24,366 nucleotides of DNA from Larix sibirica (Eukaryota > Streptophyta > Pinopsida > Pinales > Pinaceae). Made by a program: the position numbers and the translations under genes. Below the pieces are notes generated by a model. The model was given only the letters and a program-made list of their open reading frames with translations. It was not told the origin of the DNA and did no database searches. Shown one piece after another: positions 1 through 8,888 of this stretch; the stretch's first letter is position 1, and each line of letters opens with the position of its first letter. The stretch lies in NCBI GenBank assembly GCA_004151065.3, contig NWUY0300013776.1, positions 41,431 through 65,796 on the forward strand, in the 5' to 3' direction.

Positions 1-475
1 AAAAAGAATCTTTTGACCAAGAAAGCATCTTTTGGCATTATTCCTAATGAAATAGGATACATGCTATTTATGGATAGAATGTTATGCCATATTTAGTTAA
101 TGTCCCCTCGTGTTGCTTAGATTGAGTGAAGGGGACATTAGAGAATCTCACAAGCAAATATCCACCATAGATCTCACGTCCCATAAACAATCCAATTCAT
201 CTACAGGATTACATTCGTAAAACATATTTGGTCGAGTTTTGTGATGAGAAGTGGGCCATAGATCCTAATATTATATTAAATGTCCACCATTTATGGCAAG
301 GATCATATCTATTGCCTTTATCTTTTACCAAATCCTGCAAACCAATATGAGTCGTTAATCTATTTTTTGTGTGATTAGATCTCATTCCTTCACACTATTA
401 TCCATTGCATTGAACTCCAATCACTTTTCCCAACACAAGTGATCACAATCTATCGGTCTATTGGTCTTGATGAAA
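1..475. other. AT-rich non-coding stretch with one perfect short inverted repeat
   Basis: I see no coding region here. The only structured element is a perfect 11 bp inverted repeat: TAATGTCCCCT at 98-108 and its reverse complement at 130-140, with a 21-base loop between them. The end of the stretch runs into the tandem repeats that begin near 476, and may be the decayed first part of the same array. Confidence 0.5.
98..140. repeat. Perfect 11 bp inverted repeat (hairpin)
   Basis: TAATGTCCCCT (98-108) pairs with AGGGGACATTA (130-140) without mismatch around a 21-base loop. A repeat of this length can arise by chance in 24 kb, so the hairpin is a fact of the sequence but its function is unknown. 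There is no poly-T after it and no gene beside it. Confidence 0.6.
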
Positions 476-900
476 TCTCAATCATTCACGTAGTGACCTT
501 GTGTGAAGGTCTTATCACTTTCCCATGTGTGAATGATCATGATCTGTTGATCTTGATAACTCGATTCAATATCTTGATAACTTGATTCAATCTCAATTAT
601 TTGCATTGTGACCCCTCATGTTAAGTCCCAATCACTTTCCCCTACACGAACGTTCATTATCTGTCAATCTTAGTAGCCTAATTCAAACTTAGTTGTTCAT
701 GCAATGACCCCTCATGTTAAGGCTGAGAGAACCCTCATGTTAAGGCACGATCAATTTCCCCTATGCGAATGGTAATGATTTGTCAATCTTAGTAGCTCGA
801 TTCAATCTTAGTTGTTCACGTACTAACCCCTCATGTTAAGGCCCGATCACTTTTCACTGTGCGAATGGTCACGATTTGTTGATCTCGATAGCTCAATTTA
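476..900. repeat. Degenerate tandem repeat, about 100-120 bp unit, four copies
   Basis: Four related units begin near 476, 591, 688 and 807. Each carries, in order, a 'gt(t)cat/cacg' start, 'gtgacccctcatgttaagg', 'cgatcactttccc', 'gtgcgaatggtca', 'gatttgtcaatctt' and 'agctcgattcaatct'. The third unit holds an extra internal copy of 'ccctcatgttaaggc' around 715-745. Spacing is uneven (115, 97 and 119 bp), so the array has gained and lost short segments. No frame stays open across units. Internal repeats of this kind are common in LTRs and untranslated regions of plant LTR elements, which fits the primer-site-like junction downstream on the minus strand, but the link is inference. Confidence 0.75.
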
Positions 901-1601
901 ATCAAGGTCATCGTTGACATGACCTAGTTTCCACCCTTTCTACATGGATTCCACCCACGCATATGAACCCACCTCATACTACCACTATATGTCCAAATCC
1001 ACATGGCTCCTCCACATAATACCTCCTATCCACGTGGGATTTTTATTGTCTACATAAAATTTCACCAAAATTTTGAAATTACATATATATATAAAATTTA
1101 ATTTCCACAAACAAGTGGATGCCATGAAATTTACGCATGGCCCTTCTCCAACTCGGAATGTTTTTCTATCAATTAACAAAACTATATATTTTTACAGTGG
1201 TTCAAATTTTTCCCTTATTTTCATAACCAAATTTTCTCATTTATAATTTTTTATCTCCAACGCTCTTACTAGTTTTGAAACTACATCTAGGCATTTGAAA
1301 ACGTGAATTCCCTCTAGGCATTTCATCAAACAATTAGCTTCCAAACTATATTTTTCCCCAGCTTTTCATAGAGCCAACTCTGAAACTTTGAAATATTTAC
1401 TTCAACTACTTCCATATCCTTCCCAACCATACCAACTATAATTTTATTAAATTGAGCCTTCAATTCAACATTTCTAGACCTCCACACTTATTTTCCCCAA
1501 TTTTTTCCCATACACATTTCGTCATACACTTTGTATGCAAACTCAAATTTCTTTCTTATAGAGTCCAATTATGACCTATGAAGCCCAAGTGTTGCAACCT
1601 T
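901..1601. other. AT-rich stretch, possibly minus-strand leader of an LTR element
   Basis: No convincing coding sequence on either strand. The 64-codon minus-strand open frame at 985-1179 has no recognisable motif and looks like chance. If the primer-site match at 1602-1613 is real, this stretch would be the leader and early internal region of a minus-strand LTR retrotransposon. I see no gag motif to confirm that. Confidence 0.35.
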
Positions 1602-1960
1602 GCTCTAATACCACCATGTCACATACTCAAAATCCTCTTCACACTATCCAAGCTATGGGGTACTCAATTTCACCATACATTTTCTATTCTGATACTAAAT
1701 TCATGTTTCATTGACTCACTATAAAAATTTAATTGATTCGCATCCTGAAATATGCATGTTCCTACCATGAATTCGTACATAAATAACAATAAAATCTATG
1801 CACATACACATACATAACTGTAACTAAATAAATACATAACATAAATACATAAACACAACCATTCATAACATTATTAAGGAAATTTCCTTTTAACAATGCC
1901 TCTTGTGAATCACCTAATCGCAATAGAGGCTAAGGATTCGACCTAGCCACCTACTCTCTC
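1602..1960 (-). mobile_element. Minus-strand LTR/primer-binding-site junction of a decayed LTR retrotransposon
   Basis: Positions 1602-1613 read GCTCTAATACCA on the plus strand. On the minus strand this is TGGTATTAGAGC, one mismatch from the common plant primer-binding site for initiator methionine tRNA (TGGTATCAGAGC). In minus-strand order it is preceded by a segment whose plus-strand form begins TGTCACATAC at 1617, which is how an LTR boundary next to such a site looks. The LTR would lie to the right of 1617 and the internal region to the left. Its far edge is not visible; I stop at 1960 because the LINE ORF1 relic begins there. No partner LTR was found, so this is a fragment. Confidence 0.4.
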
Positions 1961-1965
1961 TTATG

Positions 1966-3240
1966 ATGATGTCTCCACCTGTTATAGCCTCACCTTCTTC
2001 TCCTGCATCCCACACGCCTATGCAGGGATTTAATTAGATTTTTTCCTCCACAATGGTGATTGATTCAATGCCTTCTTCTTTGTTAGCCCCCCCCCCCTCG
2101 CACATCGTCTCCTAGATTGGAGAATTTGATGGTATATCAATAGTTTTCCTTTCGAGATATGGTTCAAAAGGGTAGTAGTTCCCCTTATCTCAACCGCTTG
2201 TGGGTTCAAGAGGATCCCTCCCTTCCTATTCCGGTGGATCCAGATGCTGAAGAGAAAGCTCTTTTTTATTGCCTTCATGGGTTGGTGTGCTAGTTTAATG
2301 GATTGTGGCCACGGCTTGTTGATTTGCAGAAATGGGTAATCAACTCTTGGACACCCCTAATGAAGCGACAGGCCTTTATAAACCCTTGTGCAAAAGGGTT
2401 TTTTATTGTTGAATTTGATATTGAAGAAGATGAGGACTTGATCCTTAGATCCGGACCTTGGTTCTGGGGAAGTTGAGGATTATGCATGAAGCCATGGACT
2501 CCCTCTTTCGATCCTCTATCAAATACTTGCACCTCAGCTCCTGTTTAGGTCAAAATTTTGAATCTACCCTTGTATTTCTAGGGTAGTCCTTCCCTTCAAG
2601 CCACTGGGAATGCTCTAGGAATGTTCCACTTTTCGGCCTAGAAGAATCAGTCTTGTACTGCCTTCATGACGATTTGTGTGGAAATGGACTTCAATAAATT
2701 ATTTTCGACTGAAATAAATCTTGTTGGAGAAAATTTTGCTTGGACTCAAAAACTTAACTACGAACATGTCATCTTCAAGTGCAAAGCATGTTTTGAAACA
2801 AGGCATTCAGTAGCCTCCTACCCAAAAGTTCCCAAGGGTAAAGATCCTAAAAAATCTCACCACAAATCCACAGGGTGTGTGGGTTGAAAGAGAATCAATC
2901 AATTCATCTATGCAGAAGAAATCCGAAATATAAAGTCTCCTAAAGCATATTTAGATTCGGTCCGAGAAAAATCAGTAAGGCTCATCCGATTGAAGAACCT
3001 ATTAAGCAGCAAGAACAAGTAACAGTGGTTTTAGTCATTGGGCACCAGGATCAAACTTTGCAAGTCCCAAAAAAGGAAAAAAATCATTTTAGTTCAGCAA
3101 GAACCACTACACCTATCGAGAGAATCCTCAAGCATTTTCGGAAAAATCGGGAAGTTGGGTTGATCTAGTAGATCCAGGTAAATCAAAACAATGGATGGAA
3201 ATTGTTAAGAAAAAAAGTCCACTTTTGTCCCACATCCAAT
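1966..3240 (+). pseudogene. LINE (non-LTR retrotransposon) ORF1 relic, DUF4283 plus zinc knuckle
   Basis: In plant LINEs, ORF1 encodes an RNA-binding protein that packages the element's RNA. An ATG ATG start at 1966 opens a Ser/Pro-rich leader (MMSPPVIASPSSPA), followed by a run of 11 C at 2087-2097 where the frame slips once. From 2099 one frame runs to about 3018. It holds a DUF4283-like core (LWPRLVDLQKWVINSW; GFFIVEFDIEEDEDLILRSG then PWFWG) at about 2297-2473, and a zinc-knuckle-like CKACFETRHSVASY at about 2780-2822, whose last Cys position is now Tyr. In-frame stops lie at 2035, 2141, 2291, 2474, 2546, 2579, 2639 and 2885, all TAG or TGA. After a further shift, GSWVDLVDPG-like text appears near 3152-3180. 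No endonuclease or reverse transcriptase follows, so the copy is truncated or disrupted. Family assignment is from motif recall; confidence in a dead ORF1 is high. Confidence 0.8.
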
Positions 3241-4430
3241 GACAACAAGGTGTAGATCTCTCAATCCTTCATAGCCATGTTTTGTTTTTCGAGTTTATTG
3301 TGTAATCAGTTTGTCCACATTTACTCTTGTTCTTGAGTTTTTGAAAGGAAGCAAAAGAATAACAGGAAGAGTTGGGTTTTTCGCTCTCATCACGCAAGGA
3401 GGAGATTATTTTTGCTAAACAAATTTAGAGATTCTAACTTTGTATCTTGAAGCTGATTTGGTATAACCACGACTCTTTTCAATACAAATCTTTGTCTGTT
3501 CTTGTAAAAGAAAAAACATTGAGGAACTTACCTTTTTGAGAGAAATATTCCTCCAATTGGATGCAAATGAAGGACATTCCTTAGAGTTGCAGTCACTCTG
3601 TCACACTTATTATTTCTATGAAAGAGGCCAACTCCAATATAACGTTATCAGTCCACAAGGATGAAGCTCATAAGTCTTATGCTCAACCCACAACTCAAAG
3701 AACTCTCTCGTGCCAAAACCCCCTCTACAACTATCCCAATCAACCAACACTCTTCCCCCTCAGCATACACAACAATAGGAATGAGATCCCCTTGTCTGCA
3801 TGTAGTACCTAAAGTTATTCTAATCCTCTTTGAGTACTCCAACACAGGCTAGCCACAAAATCTCATTACTACGACTTCGAGGAATTTCAGTTGTAGGTGA
3901 ATTTTCCTCTCAAAAAGGCACAGTAACCATTAGGACCTATTCCCATGGAACTTTACATCAGGTAAGGAAGCTCCATTTTCTTCTCTTTTCCCCTTTGTAA
4001 TGTACGAGCATGAAGGATAATGAAAATGATTCGTAGAATGATGCTTTGAACTCAATTCCAAAATTTTATGTGCATGTTATCAACTTGCCATATGGGACTC
4101 ATGAGGAGCCCACTTTTCACCCTTTAATCTCAACTTCGTATAATTAATAAGTAAAGGTTAACTAAACCAATATCATAAACATGGGTTTAGGAACCTTAGG
4201 ATATATCACTAGCTAAGGTTTATAGTCAAGGTTTAAGGGCTTAGGTTAATAAACCAATATGGTTCACTCCCCTTAACTCCCCTTTCACTTCCCCCACTTT
4301 TTCTTTTTTTTTCTTAAAAAACCCCTCTTTCTTTCCATGAGTAATGTAGGAGTTCGGTTAATGTGGAAGCATAGGGGATCAAAAAGAGCATCATGTCACT
4401 TATAAGAATTGAAGTTGGGTGGGGAGGGTN
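3241..4430. other. Non-coding stretch, no assignable element
   Basis: I see nothing I can assign. Overlapping 60-70 codon open frames at 3618-3852 on both strands lack motifs. LINE ORF2 motifs (endonuclease, YADD-type reverse transcriptase) are not visible here. The stretch ends at a single N (4430) within a G-rich then C-rich context, which may mark an unresolved base or an assembly join. Confidence 0.4.
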
Positions 4431-5270
4431 CCCTCTTGGTGCTTGATAGAGCCTAGGATTTGGATCTAGGCTAGTATAATTACATTGGAGTCCAAATTGA
4501 GTTGACTAAGTCACAAACATCTATACCTGAGTTGGAGTGACTCTAATTTAAGTTTTCGGAGTCAAGAGGAGATTAAACATGAGTCTTTCTTAATGTAGGT
4601 GATCTCCTCACTTTTGTAATGAAGTTGGTCTCTAGTTGACCTTGTTAGTCGAGTTGAGTCAAGTCATTTAGTAGTTGACCATGACATGGACATGAGTAGG
4701 AAGTCCAATGAAACTAGCAAGTAATTCAAACCCTCACAAGAGAAGAAGATGACGACGAAGGAATTCAAGCAGAGGACATCATACACCACACTGAACAATA
4801 ACTTAATGAAAGTTGATGACACAAGAACACCTGAATAGATTGTGCCACCTAGTGCGGAATTGTAGACCGGTTCTTGAGTTGTGACCTCATAAGTTGTCAG
4901 TAGAGAAATGGTGTAGAATGAAGAAGCCAAAAGACCTGTGTTCCTAGTCTGAAGAGTATGAACAACGGTAAGATAATTAAAGGGTGAGGCTTCAACCGAT
5001 CATTATCATATCGAAGACGAACGTTGAAGAATCACAAGTCAGTGTTGTTTCTTCCTACTTGTTCTCTTCGCGATAAAGTGTGTAAGAGAAAAAATTTGGA
5101 GTGGGTGTAACTACACTAACTAACTCCATTATGTATAAATACTCCATTCAAGGTGAATGCAAGGTAGTTAAGTGCTTGAACCTATATCTGTTCTTTCTTG
5201 ATGGTTGATGTGCATGTTATATAGTTTGTGCTTGAATGTTATGTTGAACCCACCCATTAAACACTCACCA
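4431..5270 (+). other. Unassigned stretch upstream of the gypsy gag relic; possible LTR and leader
   Basis: No gene is visible. By position, just upstream of a plus-strand gag relic, this is where the 5' LTR and leader of the Ty3/gypsy element should be. TATAAATA at 5134-5141 sits in a plausible promoter setting for such an LTR. I could not find LTR ends, a primer site or a matching 3' LTR downstream of 11810, so the LTR is not established. The 88-codon minus-strand open frame at 4664-4930 has no recognisable motif. Confidence 0.3.
5134..5141 (+). promoter_or_regulatory. TATA-box-like motif upstream of the gypsy gag relic
   Basis: TATAAATA within the context 'atgtataaatactcc'. It lies about 130 bases before the region that reads as gag, which fits an LTR promoter or leader. 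In AT-rich DNA such a motif is expected by chance, so position is the only support. Confidence 0.25.
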
Positions 5271-5937
5271 TGCATGTCAATGATGTGTCAAAAATGATCG
5301 TAGAACAAGGTCAACTAAAAAACTTGGTGCAATATTTCATGGGATAGTTTTCTCATTGGTGGGGTACTCATGCCCATTGATTGTATATTTGGAAAACAAA
5401 TACAACATTATTTCTTGAGGAATTTGGAGGGAGGAAATTAACAGTTGCAACACAAATAACAAAATTTGGGCCTAGTTTGATCTAGTATGACAATTTTTTG
5501 GCTCGAGAAAGGAATGGAAGAGGATCATATACCATGTTGAAAGTGTTTGGACACACATGTTTCCTAATATCCTAGAATATTTAACATACAAATGGTGCAA
5601 TATTAAAGAAGATAGAGGAGACACATGGAACTAGAAAAAGCTAAAACAACATTTTATAAAAGATTTATCCTCTATTCTAGTAGAGGTAGAGCTAGAAGAG
5701 CGAGTCTAGGAAAGAGAAATTATAGAAAAATAAACCAAGGATATTAAGGAATAAAATGGAAAGGTGAAGGTTGACATAGGGTGGACATCAAATTGTAAAA
5801 AAATAACATTAGAGGATAAGAAACAAAAGAGTATTAAAAATCAAAATGGAAAATGCAAATTTCCATGGAAAATGTTTCATATAGAGAAAAGAGAAACCAT
5901 TGGTGCAAAAATAAGCCAAGAATATACTAAAAGTGAC
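5271..5937 (+). pseudogene. Ty3/gypsy gag relic, 5' part
   Basis: Gag forms the particle that holds element RNA. Reading across frames from the ATG at 5271, the text MHVNDVSKMIVEQGQLKNLV leads to HWWGTHAH, then to the pattern WTHMFPNILEYLTYKWCNIK followed by EDRGDTWN and LKQHFIKDLSS (about 5549-5675). This matches the usual retrotransposon gag core: an aromatic/His start, a Leu-rich helix, a W-Y/W-C pair, then W-x(n)-L-x3-F-x3-F. A charged Lys/Glu-rich tail follows to KISQEYTKSD, which ends exactly where the inserted element's 5' LTR begins. Stops (for example at 5632-5634) and at least one frameshift are present. No zinc knuckle is visible before the break. Recognition rests on pattern, so the gag call is good but the lineage is unsure. 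Confidence 0.65.
5933..5937 (+). repeat. Candidate target-site duplication, left copy (GTGAC)
   Basis: GTGAC directly precedes the left LTR at 5938 and recurs at 8884-8888 just after the right LTR. Five bases is the usual duplication length for LTR elements. The right copy sits two bases beyond the LTR end that I would otherwise choose, so the border on that side is uncertain by about 2 bp. Confidence 0.55.
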
Positions 5938-6601
5938 TATTAGAGTAAATGAACTTCCGAGAGAATATTATGATGAGTCTAACGGTCAACCAAGACACAC
6001 TCAAATCCACCTCCTGATTCAACGATGGGTCAACTATCTGAATTTGGGGGTGCCTTCACTAATTTGAGGCTGCATTCCCTGATTTGGGGGATTTTTCCCT
6101 GATTTAAGAAGGAGTTTAGTTATAACTATGTTTGACCCCTAACTTAGTTATAACCGATTCACACTAACTAACCCATAACACTCACTAGCACCCTAGTTAT
6201 GTCAGTAGCTCCCTTGTTAAAGTGATTTTAGGGATTTGCGTGCTCCACTTCTATTTTAAACTAAGTGATCAGTGAGTCCCTCAACTAGTTAAACTCATCC
6301 TAGGTGAGTTGAATGACTAATTGTTGTTATCTACTCTTAATTAAGCTTGGACAGTCCTTTTAGCATGGCATGGGAAATTGAAATTGTGTACAACCCTAAA
6401 TTGATTTGATGGTATATAAATATTGTACTCCACCTCTCATTTAATTCAAAGAACTTGATCATTCTCATTCTCTTCTATTATGATTTCTTGTGTAATAATA
6501 TATGTTAAATCATTTATTACATGATTTTGATGGTTGATTTGTTCCAAATTGCATATATATTTGGTTTATGTACCTGGATCTATACATGTTCAAATATTAT
6601 A
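5938..6601 (+). repeat. Left (5') LTR of the nested element
   Basis: It aligns with 8117-8883 along its whole length. Shared landmarks are 'gagtaaat' near the start, 'caaatccacctc', 'aacccataacactcactag', 'caccctagtta', 'taagtgatcagtgagtccct', the TATA motif, and 'tacatgttcaaat' at the end. It begins TATTAGAG where the right LTR begins TGTTGGAG, so the terminal TG has become TA. It ends directly before the primer site. It carries one copy of the segment that is duplicated in the right LTR. Confidence 0.8.
6413..6422 (+). promoter_or_regulatory. TATA box in the left LTR
   Basis: TATATAAATA occurs at the same alignment position as TATAAATA (8694-8701) in the right LTR, in both cases followed by 'ttgta(c/g)tccacctctcattta'. 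Conservation between the two LTRs and a location in the last third of the LTR fit the U3 promoter of the element. Confidence 0.6.
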
Positions 6602-6613
6602 TGGTATCATAGC
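6602..6613 (+). other. Primer-binding site, initiator Met tRNA type
   Basis: TGGTATCATAGC differs at one base from TGGTATCAGAGC, the standard plant primer site complementary to the 3' end of initiator methionine tRNA. It directly follows the left LTR. It fixes the LTR border and the plus-strand orientation of the element. Confidence 0.85.
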
Positions 6614-6683
6614 ATACAGGGTACAAAAAAGTATTTAGTGTTTCAGTCATTTCTTCTGCTATCTAGCTTTGGTAGGTTGAGAA

Positions 6684-6900
6684 GGGATTTTGCAGTCAGG
6701 ATTTTGCAGCCATCAAGAAGGATTTTTCATCCACGAAACAAGGCTTTTTAAGCCACCAAATAATGATTTTGCAGCCACCCAAAAAGGATTTTTGCAGCCA
6801 CTACAATTGGAGATTGAAGAGGCTTTTTGCAGCCACCAAAGAAGTTTTTTGCAGCCGCCAAGAAAGGTTTGTGTAGATATCAAAGAAGATTTTATAGCCA
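6684..6900 (+). repeat. Degenerate tandem repeat of about 22 bp (GCAGCCACCAAGAAGGATTTT type)
   Basis: Copies of 'gcagccaccaaagaaggattt' begin near 6707, 6771, 6794, 6829 and 6851, with worn copies at about 6729, 6751 and 6895, a spacing near 22-23 bp. The array lies between the primer site and the start of the gag-like text. It therefore probably belongs to the leader of the nested element. The 89-codon open frame over 6690-6959 is largely a translation of the repeat and should not be read as a gene by itself. Confidence 0.75.
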
Positions 6901-7760
6901 TGGATATACCTTCTAATCAAATTCTAAGCCCTTCAATTACTTTGAATGGAATTCGATAGTGGATATGCTCTTGAAAACAAAGGGGTTGTACTGGATCACC
7001 CTCAGAAATGAGATGGAATCAATGGATCTTGTTCAAAAGTCCACGTATCTTAGCCGAATGGATGAAGCACATGGGAAGTCATGTTATTTTGTGCCTCTTG
7101 ACTTGCTTTACCATATTCAAGACAAGAAGATCCCTATTTAAATATGGACCACCCAAACAAAACTCTCCAGTACACAAGATGAGATGAGGGGTCATCTCTT
7201 GGAGGTAGAGCTAATGAGTCTAAGGTAGAGTGAGTTAGACACCATACAAGAATTATTTGCAAAGTTAAGATATGTCCTCTTACATATCAATATTTTCAAC
7301 ATTAATAAATAGGACACTCGAATGGTATTTTCTATCCTTTCTAGGCTCAATCTTGAATTCAACACTTTCGTTTCATCCTTTTACTATACTAGATTAGCAC
7401 TTGGATCTTCTTTCACCATGCCTTATTTATATTTATTCGTTTCCTCTCTTTTTCAAGAGCGAGATAATATTTGTCATATGGGCCTCTAAAGGTCCTCATA
7501 TGCTCATGGCCTTGCAACAAATGAGGGCAAGAATAAATCTATCTAGAAACGGACTCCATACAAAGGAAAATGGGAGCAACATGCCAAGTTTACTCATGAA
7601 GAATTAAACTCCTATGATGACAAGACTAAAGAGTATCAGCCATGGTATCCCTACTGCAATAAAGGACCACATTAAGAATAAGATTCCATGTACAAGAATT
7701 TTTTTGAAAAAAAGGAAAAGACTCGGAGTGCAACAAGAAAGTTGTCACATCCAGTTGCAT
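6900..7760 (+). pseudogene. Copia-type gag relic in the nested element
   Basis: An ATG at 6900 opens MDIPSNQILSPSITLNGIR, which resembles the start of plant copia gag proteins, where a 'LNG..Y..W' motif is usual. A stop and frame shift follow at 6957. The next frame (6959-7141) reads EMESMDLVQKSTYLSRMDEA and later LDLLYHIQDKKIPI, then IWTTQTKLSST after the stop, which fits the 'W..L...Y' part of such gags. Near 7641-7660 the text WYPYCNKGPH holds C and H residues spaced like the second half of a CCHC zinc knuckle. No integrase or reverse transcriptase follows. The remaining 350 bases before the polypurine tract contain only short open frames without motifs. Confidence in 'gag' is moderate; the exact family is not settled. 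Confidence 0.55.
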
Positions 7761-8105
7761 GTATGCACTTTCAACAATGTCCCATCCACATATCCTTGAT
7801 TCAAAATACTTTGAAGAACTTGTCAAAAATCAATTTCAAATTGAATAAGACCTCTCACATGTCTCTTTATCCTCTAGAGCCTTATCTTTTTCTCTTACTA
7901 CTCACTAATTTCCGCACCAATTTTTCTGAGTAGTTAATGCTCGTCTTTTACCTTGTCTTTAATGGGGGGTGGGTTTCCCATTGGGTTTTTCCCTCTTTCC
8001 CAAGTTGCAAAGAATATTTATTTATGTGTTCATGAGTACCTAATATGGCTGAAAATTTCTAGGACCCATTATTTTTTGCTTTTTTTTTACCTAGTTAGGC
8101 TTATT

Positions 8106-8116
8106 GGGAGGGGGGG
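8106..8116 (+). other. Polypurine tract of the nested element
   Basis: GGGAGGGGGGG is an 11-base pure purine run that ends exactly at the TG of the right LTR (8117). This is the expected priming site for plus-strand DNA synthesis. Position and composition together make the call strong. Confidence 0.85.
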
Positions 8117-8317
8117 TGTTGGAGTAAATAACCCTCCTAGAGCATATTACGTTGAGTCTATTGGGCCAAACCACACTTAAATCCACCTCACGATTCAACC
8201 ATCAGTCAAATTTCTAAATTTGGGGTCTCCTTCCCTGATTTGATGGTGCATTCCCTAATTTGGAGGAGTTTTTCCTTGATTTGAGGAGTTCATTTAGAAC
8301 TAGATTTGCTCCACTAA

Positions 8318-8537
8318 GTTAGTTCTAACTAAACACTAATTAACCCATAACACTCACTAGCACCCTAGTTAGGTCAATAACACCCTTATTGAGTTATTTA
8401 AAGGATTTTCATGCTCCACTTTAGTTAGTTAGTTCTTACTGAACACTAATTAACCCATAACACTCACTAGCACCATAGTTAGGTTAGTAGCACCCTTACT
8501 GAGTGATTTAAGGGATTTTCATGCTCCACTTTAGTTA
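8318..8537 (+). repeat. 110 bp tandem duplication inside the right LTR
   Basis: 8318-8427 and 8428-8537 are two copies with a period of 110 bp. Both start 'gttagttct(a/t)act' and both contain 'aacactaattaacccataac' and 'ggattttcatgctccacttt'. The copies differ at scattered positions. The left LTR has only one copy, so either the duplication arose in this LTR after insertion or the left LTR lost a copy. Confidence 0.85.
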
Positions 8538-8693
8538 AACTAAGTGATCAATGAGTCCCTCAACCAGTTAAACTCCGTCTAGGTGATTTGCATGACTAAT
8601 TGAGGCTATCTACTCTTAGTTAATCCTTACTAGTGCGTTTAGCATGGCATGGGAAATTCAAATTTCCTTTGACCCTGACTCAAATTGTTGGTT

Positions 8694-8701
8694 TATAAAT
8701 A
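8694..8701 (+). promoter_or_regulatory. TATA box in the right LTR
   Basis: TATAAATA is the counterpart of the TATATAAATA motif at 6413-6422 in the left LTR, in the same flanking context. It supports the assignment of a U3 promoter in these LTRs. Confidence 0.55.
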
Positions 8702-8883
8702 TTGTAGTCCACCTCTCATTTAATTTAATGAACTTGATCATTATTATTCTCTTTTATTTTGAGTTCTTGTGTAATAATCTATGTTAAAGCATTTATTACA
8801 TGATTCTGGTGGTTTACTTTATTCACATTGCATATATATTTGTCTTATGCACCTAGATATATACATGTTCAAATCTTAATATC

Positions 8884-8888
8884 GTGAC
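8884..8888 (+). repeat. Candidate target-site duplication, right copy (GTGAC)
   Basis: It matches 5933-5937 and lies at the point where gypsy sequence resumes. Reading the gag frame across the insertion point (left flank through GTGAC, then from 8889) keeps it open for about a dozen codons (KPMWPIKRRGRET), as expected if the element landed inside a coding region. Confidence 0.5.

Larger units (their letters stand above)
5938..8883 (+). mobile_element. Non-autonomous LTR retrotransposon (TR-GAG-like) nested in the gypsy relic
   Basis: The element is about 2.95 kb. It has a left LTR (5938-6601), a primer-binding site for initiator Met tRNA directly after it (6602-6613), about 1.5 kb of interior, a polypurine tract (8106-8116) and a right LTR (8117-8883). 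The interior shows a tandem-repeat leader and a gag relic; I find no protease, integrase or reverse transcriptase motifs. Elements with two LTRs and only a gag are known in plants as TR-GAG; a large internal deletion of a normal element would look the same. The gag text resembles the Ty1/copia type, so mobilisation in trans by a copia relative is likely but inferred. The LTRs differ by many substitutions and by a 110 bp duplication, so the insertion is old. Confidence 0.8.
8117..8883 (+). repeat. Right (3') LTR of the nested element
   Basis: It begins TGTTGGAG, a very common start for plant LTRs, directly after the polypurine tract. It aligns with the left LTR throughout but is about 100 bp longer because of an internal tandem duplication (8318-8537). 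The end is uncertain by about 2 bp: the alignment with the left LTR stops near 8881, while the GTGAC repeat begins at 8884. The canonical CA end is not preserved. Confidence 0.8.

Noticed and set aside
3618-3852. Overlapping open frames on both strands
   Set aside because: Three short frames overlap in one segment with no motif in any of them; this is typical of chance.
4140-4260. Telomere-like fragments such as GGGTTTAGG and GTTTAAGGG
   Set aside because: The pieces are few, spaced irregularly and mixed with other text. They do not form a TTTAGGG array.
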